Under the pieces are notes generated by a model. That model was not told the origin of the DNA. It ran no database searches and saw nothing but the letters and a program-made list of their open reading frames with translations. Positions 31,336 to 43,517 of a stretch of 64,000 bases of DNA are shown here, one piece after another. Source of the stretch: Bretschneidera sinensis (Eukaryota > Streptophyta > Magnoliopsida > Brassicales > Akaniaceae); NCBI GenBank assembly GCA_023935145.1, contig CM043701.1, positions 77,770,817-77,834,816 on the forward strand. Direction: 5' to 3'. A program made the translations under genes and the position numbers. The first letter of the stretch is position 1. Every line of letters begins with the position of its first letter.

Positions 31336-32101
31336 TCCAAGGATATGAAAAAATGAGAAATGTATCGGTAGATGGGGAGATGTCCTTATTGTGTTATAAT
31401 TAGCCTAAAAGGGCAAGAAATTAAAATGGGTTATGAAATGGTCATTTTCACATTTCATTACATTTTATTGAGGATGATAATGATTGAACCGTGAAATGTG
31501 TGTGATTAGATTTACCCAATGAAGGGTATATAATGTTATGAAAGTGATGAGAATATATCTTGTGTATTTATAATGATTTTCATATACTTTGTTGTGAAGA
31601 ATACTTAATTGTTTATTTACACTTTTAAAATTGTAAAAGTTAGACAATATCTAAGGATATTATTGTTTGAAAAGACGATTAATCTGAGTAATGTGATTAC
31701 TCGCTGATTTTTTTAGCTCACCGCCCTTTCTAACATTTCAGGGAAGTTGATGAATTAAATGGAAGCAAGTCAGTAAGGGAAGTAAAGGAGAAAAATATTC
31801 TTAAGTGGGTTTGTGAGGCATTCTTATCATATTGTTGTTTGAGAATCTAGATTAGTGTTTATATCTCCTTTGATTTGGAAAGTGTGAATGTTTATAATTT
31901 TAATTTGTCATGGTTGTAATTTTACCTAAAGATTTTATCTTGTGTAAATTCTTGGTCTTAACCAAGATATAGTGGTCATAGAATAAAGAAATGTTGAAGT
32001 GCATGTAAATAGGTATGATGGAAAGAGTAGGAGTTGTATGTTGTATTACAGATTCAGGTGTTCAGTGCTGGAAAGTAACGATAACAGGATGAGTCATTAC
32101 A
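31336..32101. other. No gene seen; AT-rich
   Basis: No supported coding region or repeat partner was found in this window. The sequence is AT-rich with short frames only. Confidence 0.35.
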
Positions 32102-32290
32102 TCTACATTGTTCTGTGATAATATCAATGTTCCCCACATGACTGTTAATTCTGTGTTCGATGCTCGAACTAAGAATATTGAGCTTGGCAATCACTTTGTG
32201 AGAGAAAAGGTAGCCCTTGGCTCTGTTATTACCAAGTCTGTCTTTTCCAATCTTCATGTTGCTGATATATTCACTAGATCACTACCCTGA
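32102..32290 (+). pseudogene. Copia RNase H C-terminal fragment (different family)
   Basis: The frame reads LFCDNINVPHMTVNSVFDAR, TKNIELGNHFVREKVALGSV, then LHVADIFTRSLP and TGA. This is the copia RNase H tail (CDN..A..L..NPVFH.RTKHIE.D.HFVRE...ADIFTK.LP type), unlike the Cop-1 to Cop-5 tail. A purine tract (ACGGGGGAGT) follows at about 32350. No LTR pair could be set. Confidence 0.8.
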
Positions 32291-32740
32291 TAAGTCTTCA
32301 CCACACTACGTACCAAATTGAGCATTTGTTCTCTACCTTTACTCAATTTACGGGGGAGTAACACCACATATCAATAAAATCTTCAGTGAGTTTTCACCAA
32401 AATATTCCTATCATATCTTATATTTTCTTTAAGATGAATGGGTTGTGGTGTGCAGTTGAACGAGTTAACATATGAATAAAATTTGGATGTGCTTCTTAAA
32501 AAATCACTCATATTTAGACTCTCTAACTTGTTGATTTTTTGGCAATCACAGTGACAAGAATGAGAGTTTTTTGTTTGATAATGAACTAAAAGGAATTTTG
32601 TCCTTGTGTTCTTAAAATGAATTTGGCTTTTAGCAAGACTAAACATCTTCTCTCGTCCTGATGTAGCCTGAACATATTAACTAATACAGCTGAAGACTAT
32701 GAAGGAAGATGGGGATACAGATTGAAGCCGTAGATTAGAT

Positions 32741-33425
32741 CACTAATCTACCAATGGGACATGCTATTTAATGGTTTCTATCACTCTTCAAAATTTCTTT
32801 TCTAATATTTTTGTTGTACCAATTTTTATGGTACACATGCAGCAAAACCTATTATGATCAAGCATAAGAGAAATCAACCTATTTCTGAAAACTAAAGGAT
32901 CAGTCAGGTGCTTGATCTTGTCCCTAATGATAATCTTAGATTTTTGCTTGCTTTCTTTGCGGTAAGCGTCACTAATCTACAAAAGGTACATGCCATTTAA
33001 TTGTATCTATCACTCCCTTCAAAATTTCTTTTTTAACTTTTTTACCATAACAATTTCTATGGTACACATGCAACATAACCTATTATTATCAAGCACAAGA
33101 GAAATCAATCTGTTTCTGAAAACAGAAGGATCAGTCTGGTCCTAAACAATAATCTTAGATTTTTGCTTGCTTTCTTTGGGAAAGCGTCACTAATGTACTA
33201 AAGGTACATGCTATTTAATGTTATCTATCACTCTCTTCAAAATTTCTATTTTAATTTTCTTTTGCTGCGACAATTTCTAGGGTACACATGCAGCAAAACC
33301 TATTATTATCAAGCACAAGAGCTATCAATCTGTTTCTGAAAACCAAAGAATCAGTCTGGTGCTTGATCTGGTCCATAACGAGAATCATAGATTTTTGCTC
33401 GCATTCTTTGCAGGAAGCATCAAGG
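32741..33425. repeat. Three tandem units of about 220 bp
   Basis: The units are about 32741-32968, 32969-33187 and 33188-33425. Each starts cactaat(c/g)tac, contains ggtacacatgca(g/a)ca, accta(t)tatgatcaagca-like and ctgtttctgaaaac, and ends near tttttgcttgctttctttg. They diverge by substitutions and small indels. No protein is recognised; the 63-codon minus frame in unit 3 has no domain I know. Confidence 0.9.
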
Positions 33426-34208
33426 ACATACTGATCATTCAAGTCAAAAAAGAATGATGAATTTGCACAACATAAATATTTCCTAGCTTATTTGCTTCTC
33501 ACTGGGAAATCAATTGGCCATTATATTCTCGAAGATAATCATTTTTGTTTTTAGAATTCTTAAAAATGCTTCGATCTATTTTGATTGGACAAATTTGACT
33601 TCAAGGCACTGACCAAGGATGAGCTTAGTGATTATAGAAAAATTTCCAAATGATGATGCTTGATGGACACCGATTTTCCATAGACCAAGGTGTAGAGTTG
33701 TTGGATAATCAAAGAATATTTGAAAAGTTGTGAGGAAAGTTAATTTGAAGAAATGGAGAAGCTAGTTCTTTGGATGAGCCTTTTTCGAGAAGAAACATAG
33801 AGAGTTAATTCTTCATATTCTTTTTGTATAAAAGGAACACAAGTTCAACTTTATTTTTTTTTTTTTTTGAGGTAGCAAACAACAATGAAGATGGTTGCAA
33901 ATTGTAACAAAGTAGATGAAGTTAATGTGAGGACTTTTATGAAATGTTACATTGGTTTATCTTGGAATTAAGGTTTCAGATAAAATGTTAAACTAGATTT
34001 TGATAGGCAAGGATTTTACTTGTCAAAAAAAAAATGTATTAGATAAATGAAGTTTCAACATATGCATGGTTTTTTTAGCTGATCAAGTGAATTTTTATTT
34101 TTTTTCACTAAGAAAGGGTTCATATGGTGGTATCATAGCCCCATCCCACTTAAACTCAAGATTATTCATGGCATGGGCAACACTGAGCCATATTTGGATA
34201 TACATAAT
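33426..34208. other. No gene seen
   Basis: AT-rich with a T-run at 33853-33870 and no supported feature. Confidence 0.35.
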
Positions 34209-34337
34209 GGCCTTGTTTGAGTTGGTATTAAAGCCAACTTAAAACAAATTAGCTTAAATTGGTTGGGTTGGTATTTGTCTTGAACTAAATTAAGCTACTT
34301 GCTTTAAGTCGGCTTTAATACCAGCCCGAACATGGCC
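34209..34337. mobile_element. Foldback MITE, 129 bp
   Basis: The left arm (ggccttgtttgagttggtat ... attagcttaaatt) pairs with the right arm over about 52 bases with few mismatches, leaving a loop of about 25 bases. Both ends are GGCC(T/A)TGTT(T/C)G-like, and AAT flanks both sides (34206-34208, 34338-34340), a possible 3-bp target duplication. The ends suggest a PIF/Harbinger- or hAT-type MITE. Confidence 0.65.
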
Positions 34338-34900
34338 AATATATTTGACTGACAATACTGTGTACTAAATTTCCCTAGTTCTTTATGAATTTGGGAACAA
34401 TTATAAAGCTAGTGATGTTCTCTAATTGAACATCAAGTAGCATCCTTGATCATGCATTTGTAGATTATCAATTAATGAATTACAGATTTTAACATTTGTC
34501 TACAAATAAATTATTTGGGTTAATTAGAAATATAGCATATGTTCTAATAGATGATTTATTATTTTTATACAACTTTATGGATGCAAGAACTATATATTGA
34601 GGTACATACACTTTCTACTGTCAAATTTATTAATTTTCAGTTGGTGCAAGTACTCTATTAATGAACACACTTGCTACTGTCAAATTTATTTAGATGCCTC
34701 AAAGTTGCTAGAGCGCAAGTTGAACACTATAAAAAATAATTGGATTGTGCCTAAATGGAATACACAAAGTATAAACCTCCTTCCTTTTAAAAATCGCATC
34801 AAAATTGTCTTGTCTTTTGAAAGTTCTTCAGCATTGAGCACTCAAAGTTGTTAGGGAAAATGAGTAATAGATATAAGATACTCTCAATACTAATTCAGAA
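34338..34900. other. No gene seen
   Basis: AT-rich without recognised features. The 85-codon frame at 34597 has no similarity I recognise. Confidence 0.3.
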
Positions 34901-35060
34901 GTTCATGATGTACACGAGGACTAGGATATCTTCTAAGTAGATTGGCAAGCCCTAGTTATAATAATGATATTATATATAATGATCATAGTGATATAATGAA
35001 GTTCTCTTTTGATACATGCAGAGTAATTAACGGAATGTTGTGGCATTGCTTTTCACCAAA
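34901..35060. repeat. 160-bp direct repeat, copy 1 (partner 49684-49844)
   Basis: Starts gttcatgatgt, includes aggatatcttctaagtagat and gagtaattaacggaat, and ends tttcaccaaa in both places. Confidence 0.9.
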
Positions 35061-35064
35061 AAAA

Positions 35065-36575
35065 ATCCCTGAAATAATTTATGAATTTGTAAAAGATCTA
35101 TGCGTTATATTGCGTTGAAAAAAATTGTACAAATTTTTTTCTTTTGAGAAAACAATATTTTAATTTAGTTTGACCAAGATTTAATTTTTTATTTGACAAT
35201 TTAACTTTATTAGATTCTTTATCTTATTTTTTTATAAATTGAGTTTTATTATTTTTTATAGGGCTTATAGGTGGCACTTGATATAACTAAATTAATAAAA
35301 AACCTACGAGAACTATGTTTTGGTTGAGAAAAAATAAAATAAGGCATATATCCATCCTTGAATTGTCACAACCCGAATACATAAGGTTATCTTTTGAACC
35401 GATGCACAAAGAAACCAATCATCTAATATATATGAAAACCATATTATATCATTTCCTAAATTCACCATGCATCAAAACAAAATTTCAAATATCACAATTT
35501 ACCTAAAAATGAAAAAGGACAAAGTGATTAACTATAAACCAAAAATCAAGTTACAAAATCTGTTAAAAATACAACAAAACTAAATATTGCCCGAGGAGGG
35601 GATGCCATATGTGACTATACCAAGGAGATTTTATTGGAGATTTTATTGCTTGAAAATGGGAATCTAATACTGCTCCAAGCCTTGTCATTTCACATCATAA
35701 TTTGTAAGATAAATTAAAATTCAGCATCTCTCTTTCAATATATCTCAAGAAACAACACATAAAGTTTATAAAAATTTAGTTATAACTTTGGACTCGTTTC
35801 CAAAGGCTAGGATACACAAAATAGTAATAAATATATAATGTCCCCATACAGTCGGCCACGTATCCCCATATATATAACATGATAATATATATATATAAAA
35901 TAAGTCCTCATATACTAATATATAATAAATGTTCCCCTATAGCAAGACACGTATCCAGATACGATAATAGACTGCTGCTGTAGGTGGAGTAATCCCCATA
36001 CAACAGGATACCAATAATATATTTAATGTTCCTACAGAGCATGACACTTTTATGCATTATTGCAATATTAGTACCAAGCCCGTTCTTAAAATATATCATC
36101 CGAAGGAGCTTTTTCTCAATTTTCTCTATGGAAAAGACATATTCATTCATTTATAAGAAAATTCCACATGAAAAATCAATTTGAGCTTAAATTGAGATAA
36201 TAAGATTATTTTCCTAATAAATCTCTCCTTATTATCCATTTAAGAAAAATTCTTAATTATAAATTATCATAAATCTCATGAAACGAAAATTTAAGTGTCC
36301 TTAACTAATATAAATTTTAGATATTTCAAACTTTCATAATACAATTCATATTCTTATAAATTAAGAAGTGAGGACTACAATTATTTTTAAATGTTTATTC
36401 TAAAACAATTTTTTCATTTTTATTAAGTAAAGTTAAAAAGAATTTGCATTTCTTGAATCTGGATTCATAAACATGTTTGTTTTTATTTGTTACTAGTTAT
36501 TTTATAACAAAAGCAAAAGAGAGAAAGAAAGTAAGAAAGAGGACGACTTTGAGATTGCTTTCCTTGGTCACTTTG
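35065..36575. repeat. Large direct repeat, copy 1 (partner 59610-62665)
   Basis: Extended colinear similarity with 59610-62665. Shared blocks include tgaccaagatttaatt, gtcacaacccgaat / gtcatgacccgaat, ttcctaaattc(a/t)ccatgcat, attgcccgaggag, tccccatacag..ggc and gaaagaggacgactttgaga. This copy lacks the 902-bp MITE of the other copy and serves as its empty site (gtttataaaaatttag at about 35765-35780). No coding region is seen. Confidence 0.9.
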
Positions 36576-37316
36576 ATCTGGTCGGTTATGTAACGAGTCA
36601 TCCCAAACAGAGCCTACCTGGACAAAATCATTACTTTTAAGTACTAAGTCCTAACCTGAAATGTCATACTCATATTGCACTATAATATACATTTCACCAA
36701 TAAAAAATTGAAATCAATTCAGTACAACGTACTATCAAAACTTATGCAAAGGCAGGATATCATTTATCTTTTAATTTATGAACTTTAAAAAGAAGTTTCC
36801 AAAATATACATATTTTCAAGAAAATAATCTGGTAAATGCAAACTTAAGACAGAAGTTGAGGATGTCGTTCATAGACTCACATAACAATGTAAATCTCTAA
36901 GCTCTCCAGTAGAGCTTACTCCAATCCCATCTAATAAAAAATTTAGCAAAAGAGGGGGAGTGAGCTATAAAGCCCAATGAAGTTCACATACTAAAAATGA
37001 TCTATTTTTAAATTAATTTATTAAGCTTATTATATATCCTATTTAATAAGGGTGAAAACATCTCACTCTATCATTCACATCATAAAAAAATAATCATATG
37101 CAATGCACACATACAAACATCATACCATTATCTTCACATCAACACATATGTCTACTACCACAAAGCTTTCAATCATATCATCATAACAATTCGATAACAT
37201 TACACAGCTATATAAATACATATTTGTATATAAGAATGTTTACATCTCTAATAAATTCATCCACTACACAAAAACAATGAATAGAAAACTTTCTCATTTG
37301 TCAACATTGTCACATC

Positions 37317-37318
<2 letters not shown>
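36576..37318. other. No gene seen
   Basis: AT-rich sequence. A purine tract-like agagggggagtgagc at about 36950 may be left from an old LTR element, but no LTR pair is visible. Confidence 0.35.

Positions 37319-37378
<60 letters not shown>
37319..37378. repeat. Microsatellite (CA)n followed by (TA)n
   Basis: About 41 bases of CA repeat followed directly by about 18 of TA repeat. The 148-codon frame through it is an artefact of the repeat. Confidence 0.98.
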
Positions 37379-37674
37379 CCAAAATCACAACACAATTCCA
37401 ATCTCACCATCACCAGGAATAAAAAAATAATTCCGCATCATAATGATGCTCATGCACACATTATCTCCACACCAACCTCCATTGCACACATCTCCACCAA
37501 TCTTATCATCACAATCATTTTTATCATCTCAATCATTTCACTATTTCAAGGGGACGTGTCCATATGTGTCAGCACCTGCTCTCAGACCATCTCGTCTTAT
37601 ACACGTTTGAAATTACATACATTTCATTCATTACATCTAATTTTTTTTAATTCTATAATTTTATTGTTGGAAAT
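37379..37674. other. No gene seen; flank of the solo LTR
   Basis: AT-rich sequence holding one copy (tttat, 37670-37674) of the target duplication of the following LTR. Confidence 0.4.
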
Positions 37675-38649
37675 CACCTTGACAAGATGCCCAGGTGGTG
37701 ATCTTCCAAACACTCAAGTCTAGAATGACTTGTAGAAAGAAATACAGCAATCAAGAGCAAGAAAGAAAAGAAGACAAGCGATTTGTTATCGAGGTTCGGC
37801 AATGTGCCTACGTCCCCGTGAGTTCCTCTGAACTCTTTGCACTAAATCAATAGTTCTTTACAATTACAACAACCCTCTTCAAGAAACCTCAAGTTCTTGA
37901 AGGAACAAAGAAGAGAACAAGAAAGACTTTATCACTTTCTATACTTAATCTCTCTTCTTTACAACTAGCCTCTCTATAATGAGTCCCTCTTGTATGTCTG
38001 TGTCTTTGCACTCTCACACAATTCTCTCTTGTATATCTGTCACACACAGACTTTTGTCTTGTATCACAATGTGTTTCACATCCTTTATCATGAGATTGAA
38101 CCTAGGTGACCCTTTATATAGTGCACCAACTTCTTGTCCAATCTTGTGTCATTCTACACCCTTAGATCTTGATGACCAATCAACCATGGCCCTCCATCAA
38201 TCCTAAGTGGTGCTATGCATTTTATCCTTGCATCCACGCACCTAACAAGAGGCTGAAGCAAGCTATCCATGTGTGCCTCAGTGTGCTTAGCACCTAGGCA
38301 CTGAACAGGGGGCGGTGAGGCGCTAGGCAAAGCCCCTTTGCACCACGTTCTGGACGGTGCGATGCTGGTGGAGGGGTGGTGCGGTGATGCCCTTCTTCAA
38401 ACTACATCCTTGCTGGGCAGTGTGGCGCTGGTGAAGGGGCGGTGCGGCGCACACTGATGCTACCCTTCACACAGCAGTGCACACTACTTTGCTTTGTTGA
38501 TTAGGAGTGTGCACACATAGCCAAATGGATGCACACACATGTGTGAACTCCTTTAACATGTTGTATTTTAATCTTCCAACCTTGGTTTATACTTTAACCA
38601 TCTTTGAACCATGTTTAGACCATGTTTAAACCTTAGACAAATACCAACA
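37675..38649 (-). mobile_element. Solo LTR of the Cop family, TSD tttat
   Basis: The plus strand reads TGTTGGAAATCACC ... GACAAATACCAACA, the reverse complement of a Cop LTR (975 bp). Perfect flanking tttat at 37670-37674 and 38650-38654. No internal sequence, so it formed by recombination between the two LTRs of one insertion. The minus-strand TATA (CTATATAAAGG) is at about 38110-38120, and the GC-rich part with ggtgcggcgc at 38330-38450. Confidence 0.95.
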
Positions 38650-39795
38650 TTTATATTGCTGATTTTCATATTCATCAAATATTAAGTCCTTCTCTTGTTC
38701 AAGAATGTGAACTCATCTTATAATGTGACCAATAGTTTTCCTTAAGCGACCTCTTTGCCCTTGCTATTATCTTCGCTAACACCTAGATGTACTAAGACTT
38801 AGTTTTTCTGTATTTGAACATGCATGCATAACATACTCTATCACACACACCACATGCACAGAGAATCCTTTGATGTTTTGAAGATCTTTCAAACAAGTTG
38901 AAGAAGGTGAGAGGCTTTTGAAGAGCTTTCACACACACAACACTTACTTAAAACTATCTCTTTGTTTCAAATCTGTTACAAATTTTCTTGTATATTTAAA
39001 TAATTGGATAGCCACAATTGATTGTGTTAGTACCATAGTCGACTAGAGGTTAATATGATTTCTAACTCTCTTTCTAGAGCCGAAATATTGCTAACTGTGA
39101 TATTCTACAGTCGACTGTGAAGAGTTCAAAGACCTTTTAAAGTCGACGGTAAGAAAATTACTATCGACAATGCCCTCATTCTAGGCCTCATTGATTCAAA
39201 TTCTAAAGGGACAGTCGACTGAGCAAGATCCACAGTCGACTTAACTTTCATGAAAGATGGCTAGTTTTCAAAATTCATGAACTCCACACAAAATCCTAAC
39301 TAGAACCACAATTCTCCAAGTCTAAAATTTTCTATTTTACATTACCCATCATCTAATCACCTCACTATACTCTAGATTTTAAGATCTATTAAAGATTCTT
39401 CAAAATTTAACATAAACTTCATTTTCTTCAAACTTACTCAATTTTAACCCAAATTAAACTAAGCAAAGCTCCATAGTTCAAACTTATTAATCTAACAATA
39501 TATAGGGAAATGCAAAAAATCATGAAAAAATAAAAAACAAAATATTTACGATGTCAAAGTACCTTGATTTGTCATTCTTTCAAAAATCTTCTTCTATCGC
39601 TCTCTTTCTCCTTCTCCTTCTTCTTCTCCTTCTCTTTCCATATTACTCTCTTTCTCTTTTTCTCTATTTCTCTTATTCTCTCGAATGTTATCTCTAAGAG
39701 AACAAATCTATAGTTTGCAGATATTAAAAACATTTTTTAAAAAAATTTATATATTTTAAAATAATTTTTAATTGGATTATAATAGGAAATGATTT
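38650..39795. other. No gene seen; includes a GTCGAC cluster
   Basis: Five GTCGAC sites, most in CAGTCGACTG-like palindromes, lie at 39038, 39110, 39142, 39213 and 39235. A pyrimidine-rich tract (TCTCTTTCTCCTTCTCC type) is at 39595-39690. Such palindrome clusters occur in LTRs of some plant copia elements; that reading is inference. Confidence 0.4.
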
Positions 39796-39870
39796 TGTTC
39801 AATGGTTAAGCTATTACCATTAAGTGCCATGGTTGTAGGTTCAAACCTCCTCCTTTCCCACAAGCCCAAA
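39790..39870 (+). mobile_element. Possible SINE-like tRNA-derived sequence
   Basis: TCAATGGTTAAG resembles the A box region of plant SINEs, and GGTTCAAACCTCC about 35 bases later resembles a B box (GGTTCGAACCC type). A T-rich tract follows. No cloverleaf can be drawn and the ends are undefined. Confidence 0.35.
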
Positions 39871-42410
39871 ATTTTTTTTCTTCTTCTAGAATATTCCAAG
39901 AATATCTCATATTATATCCATCTACACTTATATTTTATCTCTATAAGGTTTGTATTTATACCAATGTACATGTATTCTTTGCATTATACTTCCTAAAACA
40001 AAACAAAACATAGAATATTTGAAAATTAAAACTTATCACACAAATTTTAAAATTGTCATGATATATAAATTAACCTTAGTGTCCTTAATTAGGAAATCCG
40101 AGTATTTCATTTTACCCCTTACTAAGAATTTTGACCTCAAAATTTACCACAACACTCAACGGGCATATGTATAAAAAAAATCAGCCGAATCAAGCTCTTT
40201 CTTAAATTAGAATCATAATATATCTTTCATGTCAACATTCCTAAGCATCCCAAAGTTTCCCTATACCACAACTCTTTACTAGCAAACAATTTGGCTTTAG
40301 TTAATTCTTCTCAATTCAAGCCGCTGCATCACTCAACCTAGCTCATCAAACCATGCATACTTAACATTTCTACTAGGTACCCTTTTAATCTCCCATTAGC
40401 TTCTTATAAATAATATTTATATAAATTTTTTATTTGTAGGGTAGCATAGCAGACCATCATCACCACTTTCAAAATCCAATTTCAATCTATTCCACACTCC
40501 TCTAAATCATTTTTCATATCTATATCAAATAATACTCAAGGGTCTCAACTTGCTGTACAAAATTTTATGTACTGATTATTCACCACAAAAGGTCTTTTAC
40601 TGACTATTCACCTATTTCCGTCATTCAATAATTCCAAATAAGTGTTTTTTTAAATTAGATACAATTCTGAAGATCTTTCAACATTGCTTCCTATGTCCTC
40701 AAACTAGACTCGTTTCGTCTTAATTCATTAATCAACTCACCAAATTACTATTCTCACAACTTTAATCTTGCTAAAGCAGCAAACTAATTAATAAGTCTCA
40801 ACTTAAATATTTCCTCATGTCTTCCATCAATTTAGTCTATTCTATGGTTCACCCTTTCCAAATTAAAAATCTCTAGATTCTAAACTCAATTTCCACATTA
40901 TTTCACCTAAACTGAATATTAACAATTTCACTTCAGTGTGTCAGTTTACCAAGGGAATACACATAGTAACAATGTATAGACACCATTACAGTTTCAATTA
41001 AACACTACTTCTCATGAGTTGGATTGACCTATTTATTCTCTTACATGACTAACCAACTTAATTCAATAGGTCAGTACTTCCACCTCTTCCTTTGTAATTA
41101 CTCTTAAATATGACATCTTTCATTTAGTTAGCCTTTAGTCTCCACTTTAACTTCTTAATAAATCTAAACCACATGAAATTTTCTTTTTTTATTCGTGATC
41201 ATACCTTAAGGTAATCATTCTTTTTTTTTTTCCTTTTTTATAAATCACTCCAATTATTCATATTTTTTTTTAATTTAAGTAAAGGTCACTACAATTCTTC
41301 ACATTTTTGCAATATCAAAAGTCCAACTCACTCTTAGAATTATATACACTCTATATCATGTCAAATCACCATTTATCTTCCTTACATAACCCTTGTCAAC
41401 ATTCATTGGATAGTCCTCCACATCGAAATATTATTAATGCCACGAAAAAATTTATTTCTACAGTTCTCACAATTGACTTAGCTTGCCCAACAAATGAAAT
41501 TTCTCAAGGTAGCAATCTGTTTTCACCCTCAGTTTTAAACTCCTATATATAACACCTTCGATCATATTTTAGAGTTCCTAAGAACTTGTAACTTATCTCT
41601 CTAAGCTTTCCCTCTTCATTTTCTCCATATATTCCTTAGACCTCCTAATAATTTTATTAATACGTAAGCCATTGTACTATTATTATTGTTATTGTTATTG
41701 TTATTAGTATCATTATGCTAATATTCAAGATCACAAAACTATATAGATGGTCACTACCAAAGCATTAATAAGGCACAATTTCATAAAGTGTTCATATCTA
41801 ATTCATGGTACCCCAACATTGGTCTTGCTATTGTATTCACTATCCTATATCACACTAATCCACAAAAATAACTACTGATCCGACATCTCTAATCAATTTT
41901 ACATAAATTTTATCTCTTAATGGTTGAACCCTGAAGTACAATAGTGTTAAGAAGCCTATATTAAACTTAGTTTCTTCCAACTTGGCGCCTTGGGCAATTC
42001 AGAGCCTTTGTAGTTCATCAAAGTGCTATTGGTTGAGAGGGTAATCTTTTTTAGTTTTATATTTGTAAGTTCTTTTCAAATGCTATTTATTCTTTTTACT
42101 ACCAATTCATCTTCTCATATCTAAGAGAATCAAAGTAACATGATACACTCCAATGACATATGAATTATATTCACAAACTGATCTAGAAAAAATATATTAT
42201 CATTCATAACTTCATTGAATGAGAATCCAAGACAAAAACAGAAGTTAAATTCAACAAACAAAAAACCACCGAAAAATTCCAGAGAAAACACCATGTACAA
42301 AGATCAGTAATTCAATGAAGAAATTTTTTGAAGCATTTCTTTTAGAAATCCTTTAGGAGCTCATAACTTGCTTGAAATAGTGGTATCTTTTTCTTTTCTT
42401 AAATCCTTCC
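39871..42410. other. No gene seen; long AT-rich stretch
   Basis: Only short frames without recognisable domains on either strand. T-runs occur at 41220-41240 and 41263-41275, and a (TAT/TGT)n-like stretch at 41680-41705. The last few hundred bases may be LTR of the gypsy relic that follows. Confidence 0.4.
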
Positions 42411-42414
42411 TCTA

Positions 42415-42868
42415 ACATTGGTGCTTTCATTCACACTCTCAATTATTTTCATTCATCATCAATCATTTTTTCAATTTTTCAATCTATCCTCAACTCTCCA
42501 GTAAACAACCATTAAAGATGGCATAAGGAACAAGATTAACAAAAATGGAGGAGATTATCAAACAGTTACAGCAAGAGCAAAGAAGGTAGCAACAAGAAAT
42601 TAAAGAAATGAAACATGATTAGGCGGAGTTAAGATCTTAAATTGTAAGGCATTTCGAAGCATTACAAAAACATCTTAAGATCATCATGGCATCATTCGAA
42701 TTAAATCCTCAAAAAAGTACTTTACTGCAACAAGAACCAAACATTCCAGAGACCCAAAGAACCAAACAACAGTTCTCAAAATTGAGCAACATACATTATG
42801 CATATAATCACATATTGTGGGTCTTATCACTTATGCTTATAGTTAAAAGGCAATTGAATTTTGGTTGA
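42415..42868 (+). pseudogene. Gypsy gag N-terminal relic with primer-site region
   Basis: ATTGGTGCTTTCATTC at 42417-42432 resembles the segment following the 5' LTR of many plant gypsy elements (TTGGTGCTTTCATTGAGAG type). From about 42518 the frame reads TRLTKMEEIIKQLQQEQRR, QQEIKEMKHD, then IVRHFEALQKHLK and ASFELNPQKSTLLQQEPNIP, with several stops. This looks like the coiled-coil start of gypsy gag. It is cut off before the LTR at 42914. Confidence 0.5.
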
Positions 42869-42913
42869 AAAAGAAAACAAGTAAAAGGTTGAACAAGAAT
42901 TAAAAAGGACAGT

Positions 42914-43278
42914 TGTTTTGGTGCTAGTAGGACACGAAATACAAAATTAAAAGGAGGAAGGATTCTCCTTGACTGTGCCTATATATATGTGCCTATTTCT
43001 CTTCTTTCATCAAGAGACGGAATAGTACCACAAATAGATCCCTGTGAGTAGTTGGGATTTTCTTCTTCTAGACTATTGTATTTTTCCAATTAAATTTGTG
43101 GTAGCTTTGATTTGGGTGTTTTTGGGATTTAGGCTTAGGGAGCTTTATCTCTCTTGATTTGTACTCCAGTTTTGATTATTGTGGAGTCAATCACCATCGC
43201 CCATGGACGTAGGTGTTTTAGCTCTGAACCATGTAAAATTTTTATGTCTGTTTATTTTTCACTACTTTATTCCTAACA
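42914..43278 (+). mobile_element. Cop-T candidate 5' LTR, 365 bp
   Basis: It starts TGTTTTGGTGCTAG, ends TTCCTAACA, has a TATA-like TATATATATG near 42980, and is followed by TTGGTAGCAGATG, a degraded initiator tRNA-Met primer site. A gag starting at 43319 supports the polarity. No 3' LTR was found, so the left edge is tentative. Confidence 0.5.
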
Positions 43279-43318
43279 AGTTGGTAGCAGATGTATTATT
43301 AAGATTGATCTAGGCACG

Positions 43319-43517
43319 ATGTCTTCTACCACTTCGTACAAGATACAGAAGTTTGATGGAATTGATAGTTTTAATCATTGAAAAATAAAGATACAAGCTG
43401 TATTAACCCAAAAGGGTTTTAAAAAGGTGCTATTGGGGAAGAAGACAGATAATCGAAGTTAGAGATGGATGAGAAGGCTTTAACTAAAATTCAGTTATGT
43501 TTGTCAGATGGAGTCTT
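43319..43517 (+). pseudogene. Cop-T gag, 5' part (Tnt1/Tork-like)
   Basis: MSSTTSYKIQKFDGIDSFNH followed by a stop, then KIKIQAVLTQKGFKKVLLGK, matching the start of Tnt1-like copia gag (KFDG..F..WK..MQ..L..KG). It is cut at 43517 by Gyp-1 and continues after 48956. Confidence 0.8.

Noticed and set aside
17844..31340. tccaa as target duplication of Cop-3
   Set aside because: After the second tccaa the sequence does not continue with the last bases of the Cop-2 LTR, and the 5' LTR start is damaged, so the match may be chance.
37277..37723. 148-codon frame
   Set aside because: It runs through the (CA)n(TA)n microsatellite and into the solo LTR; no protein character.
39790..39870. A genuine tRNA gene
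   Set aside because: A- and B-box-like motifs are present but no acceptor stem or anticodon arm can be formed; kept only as a possible SINE.
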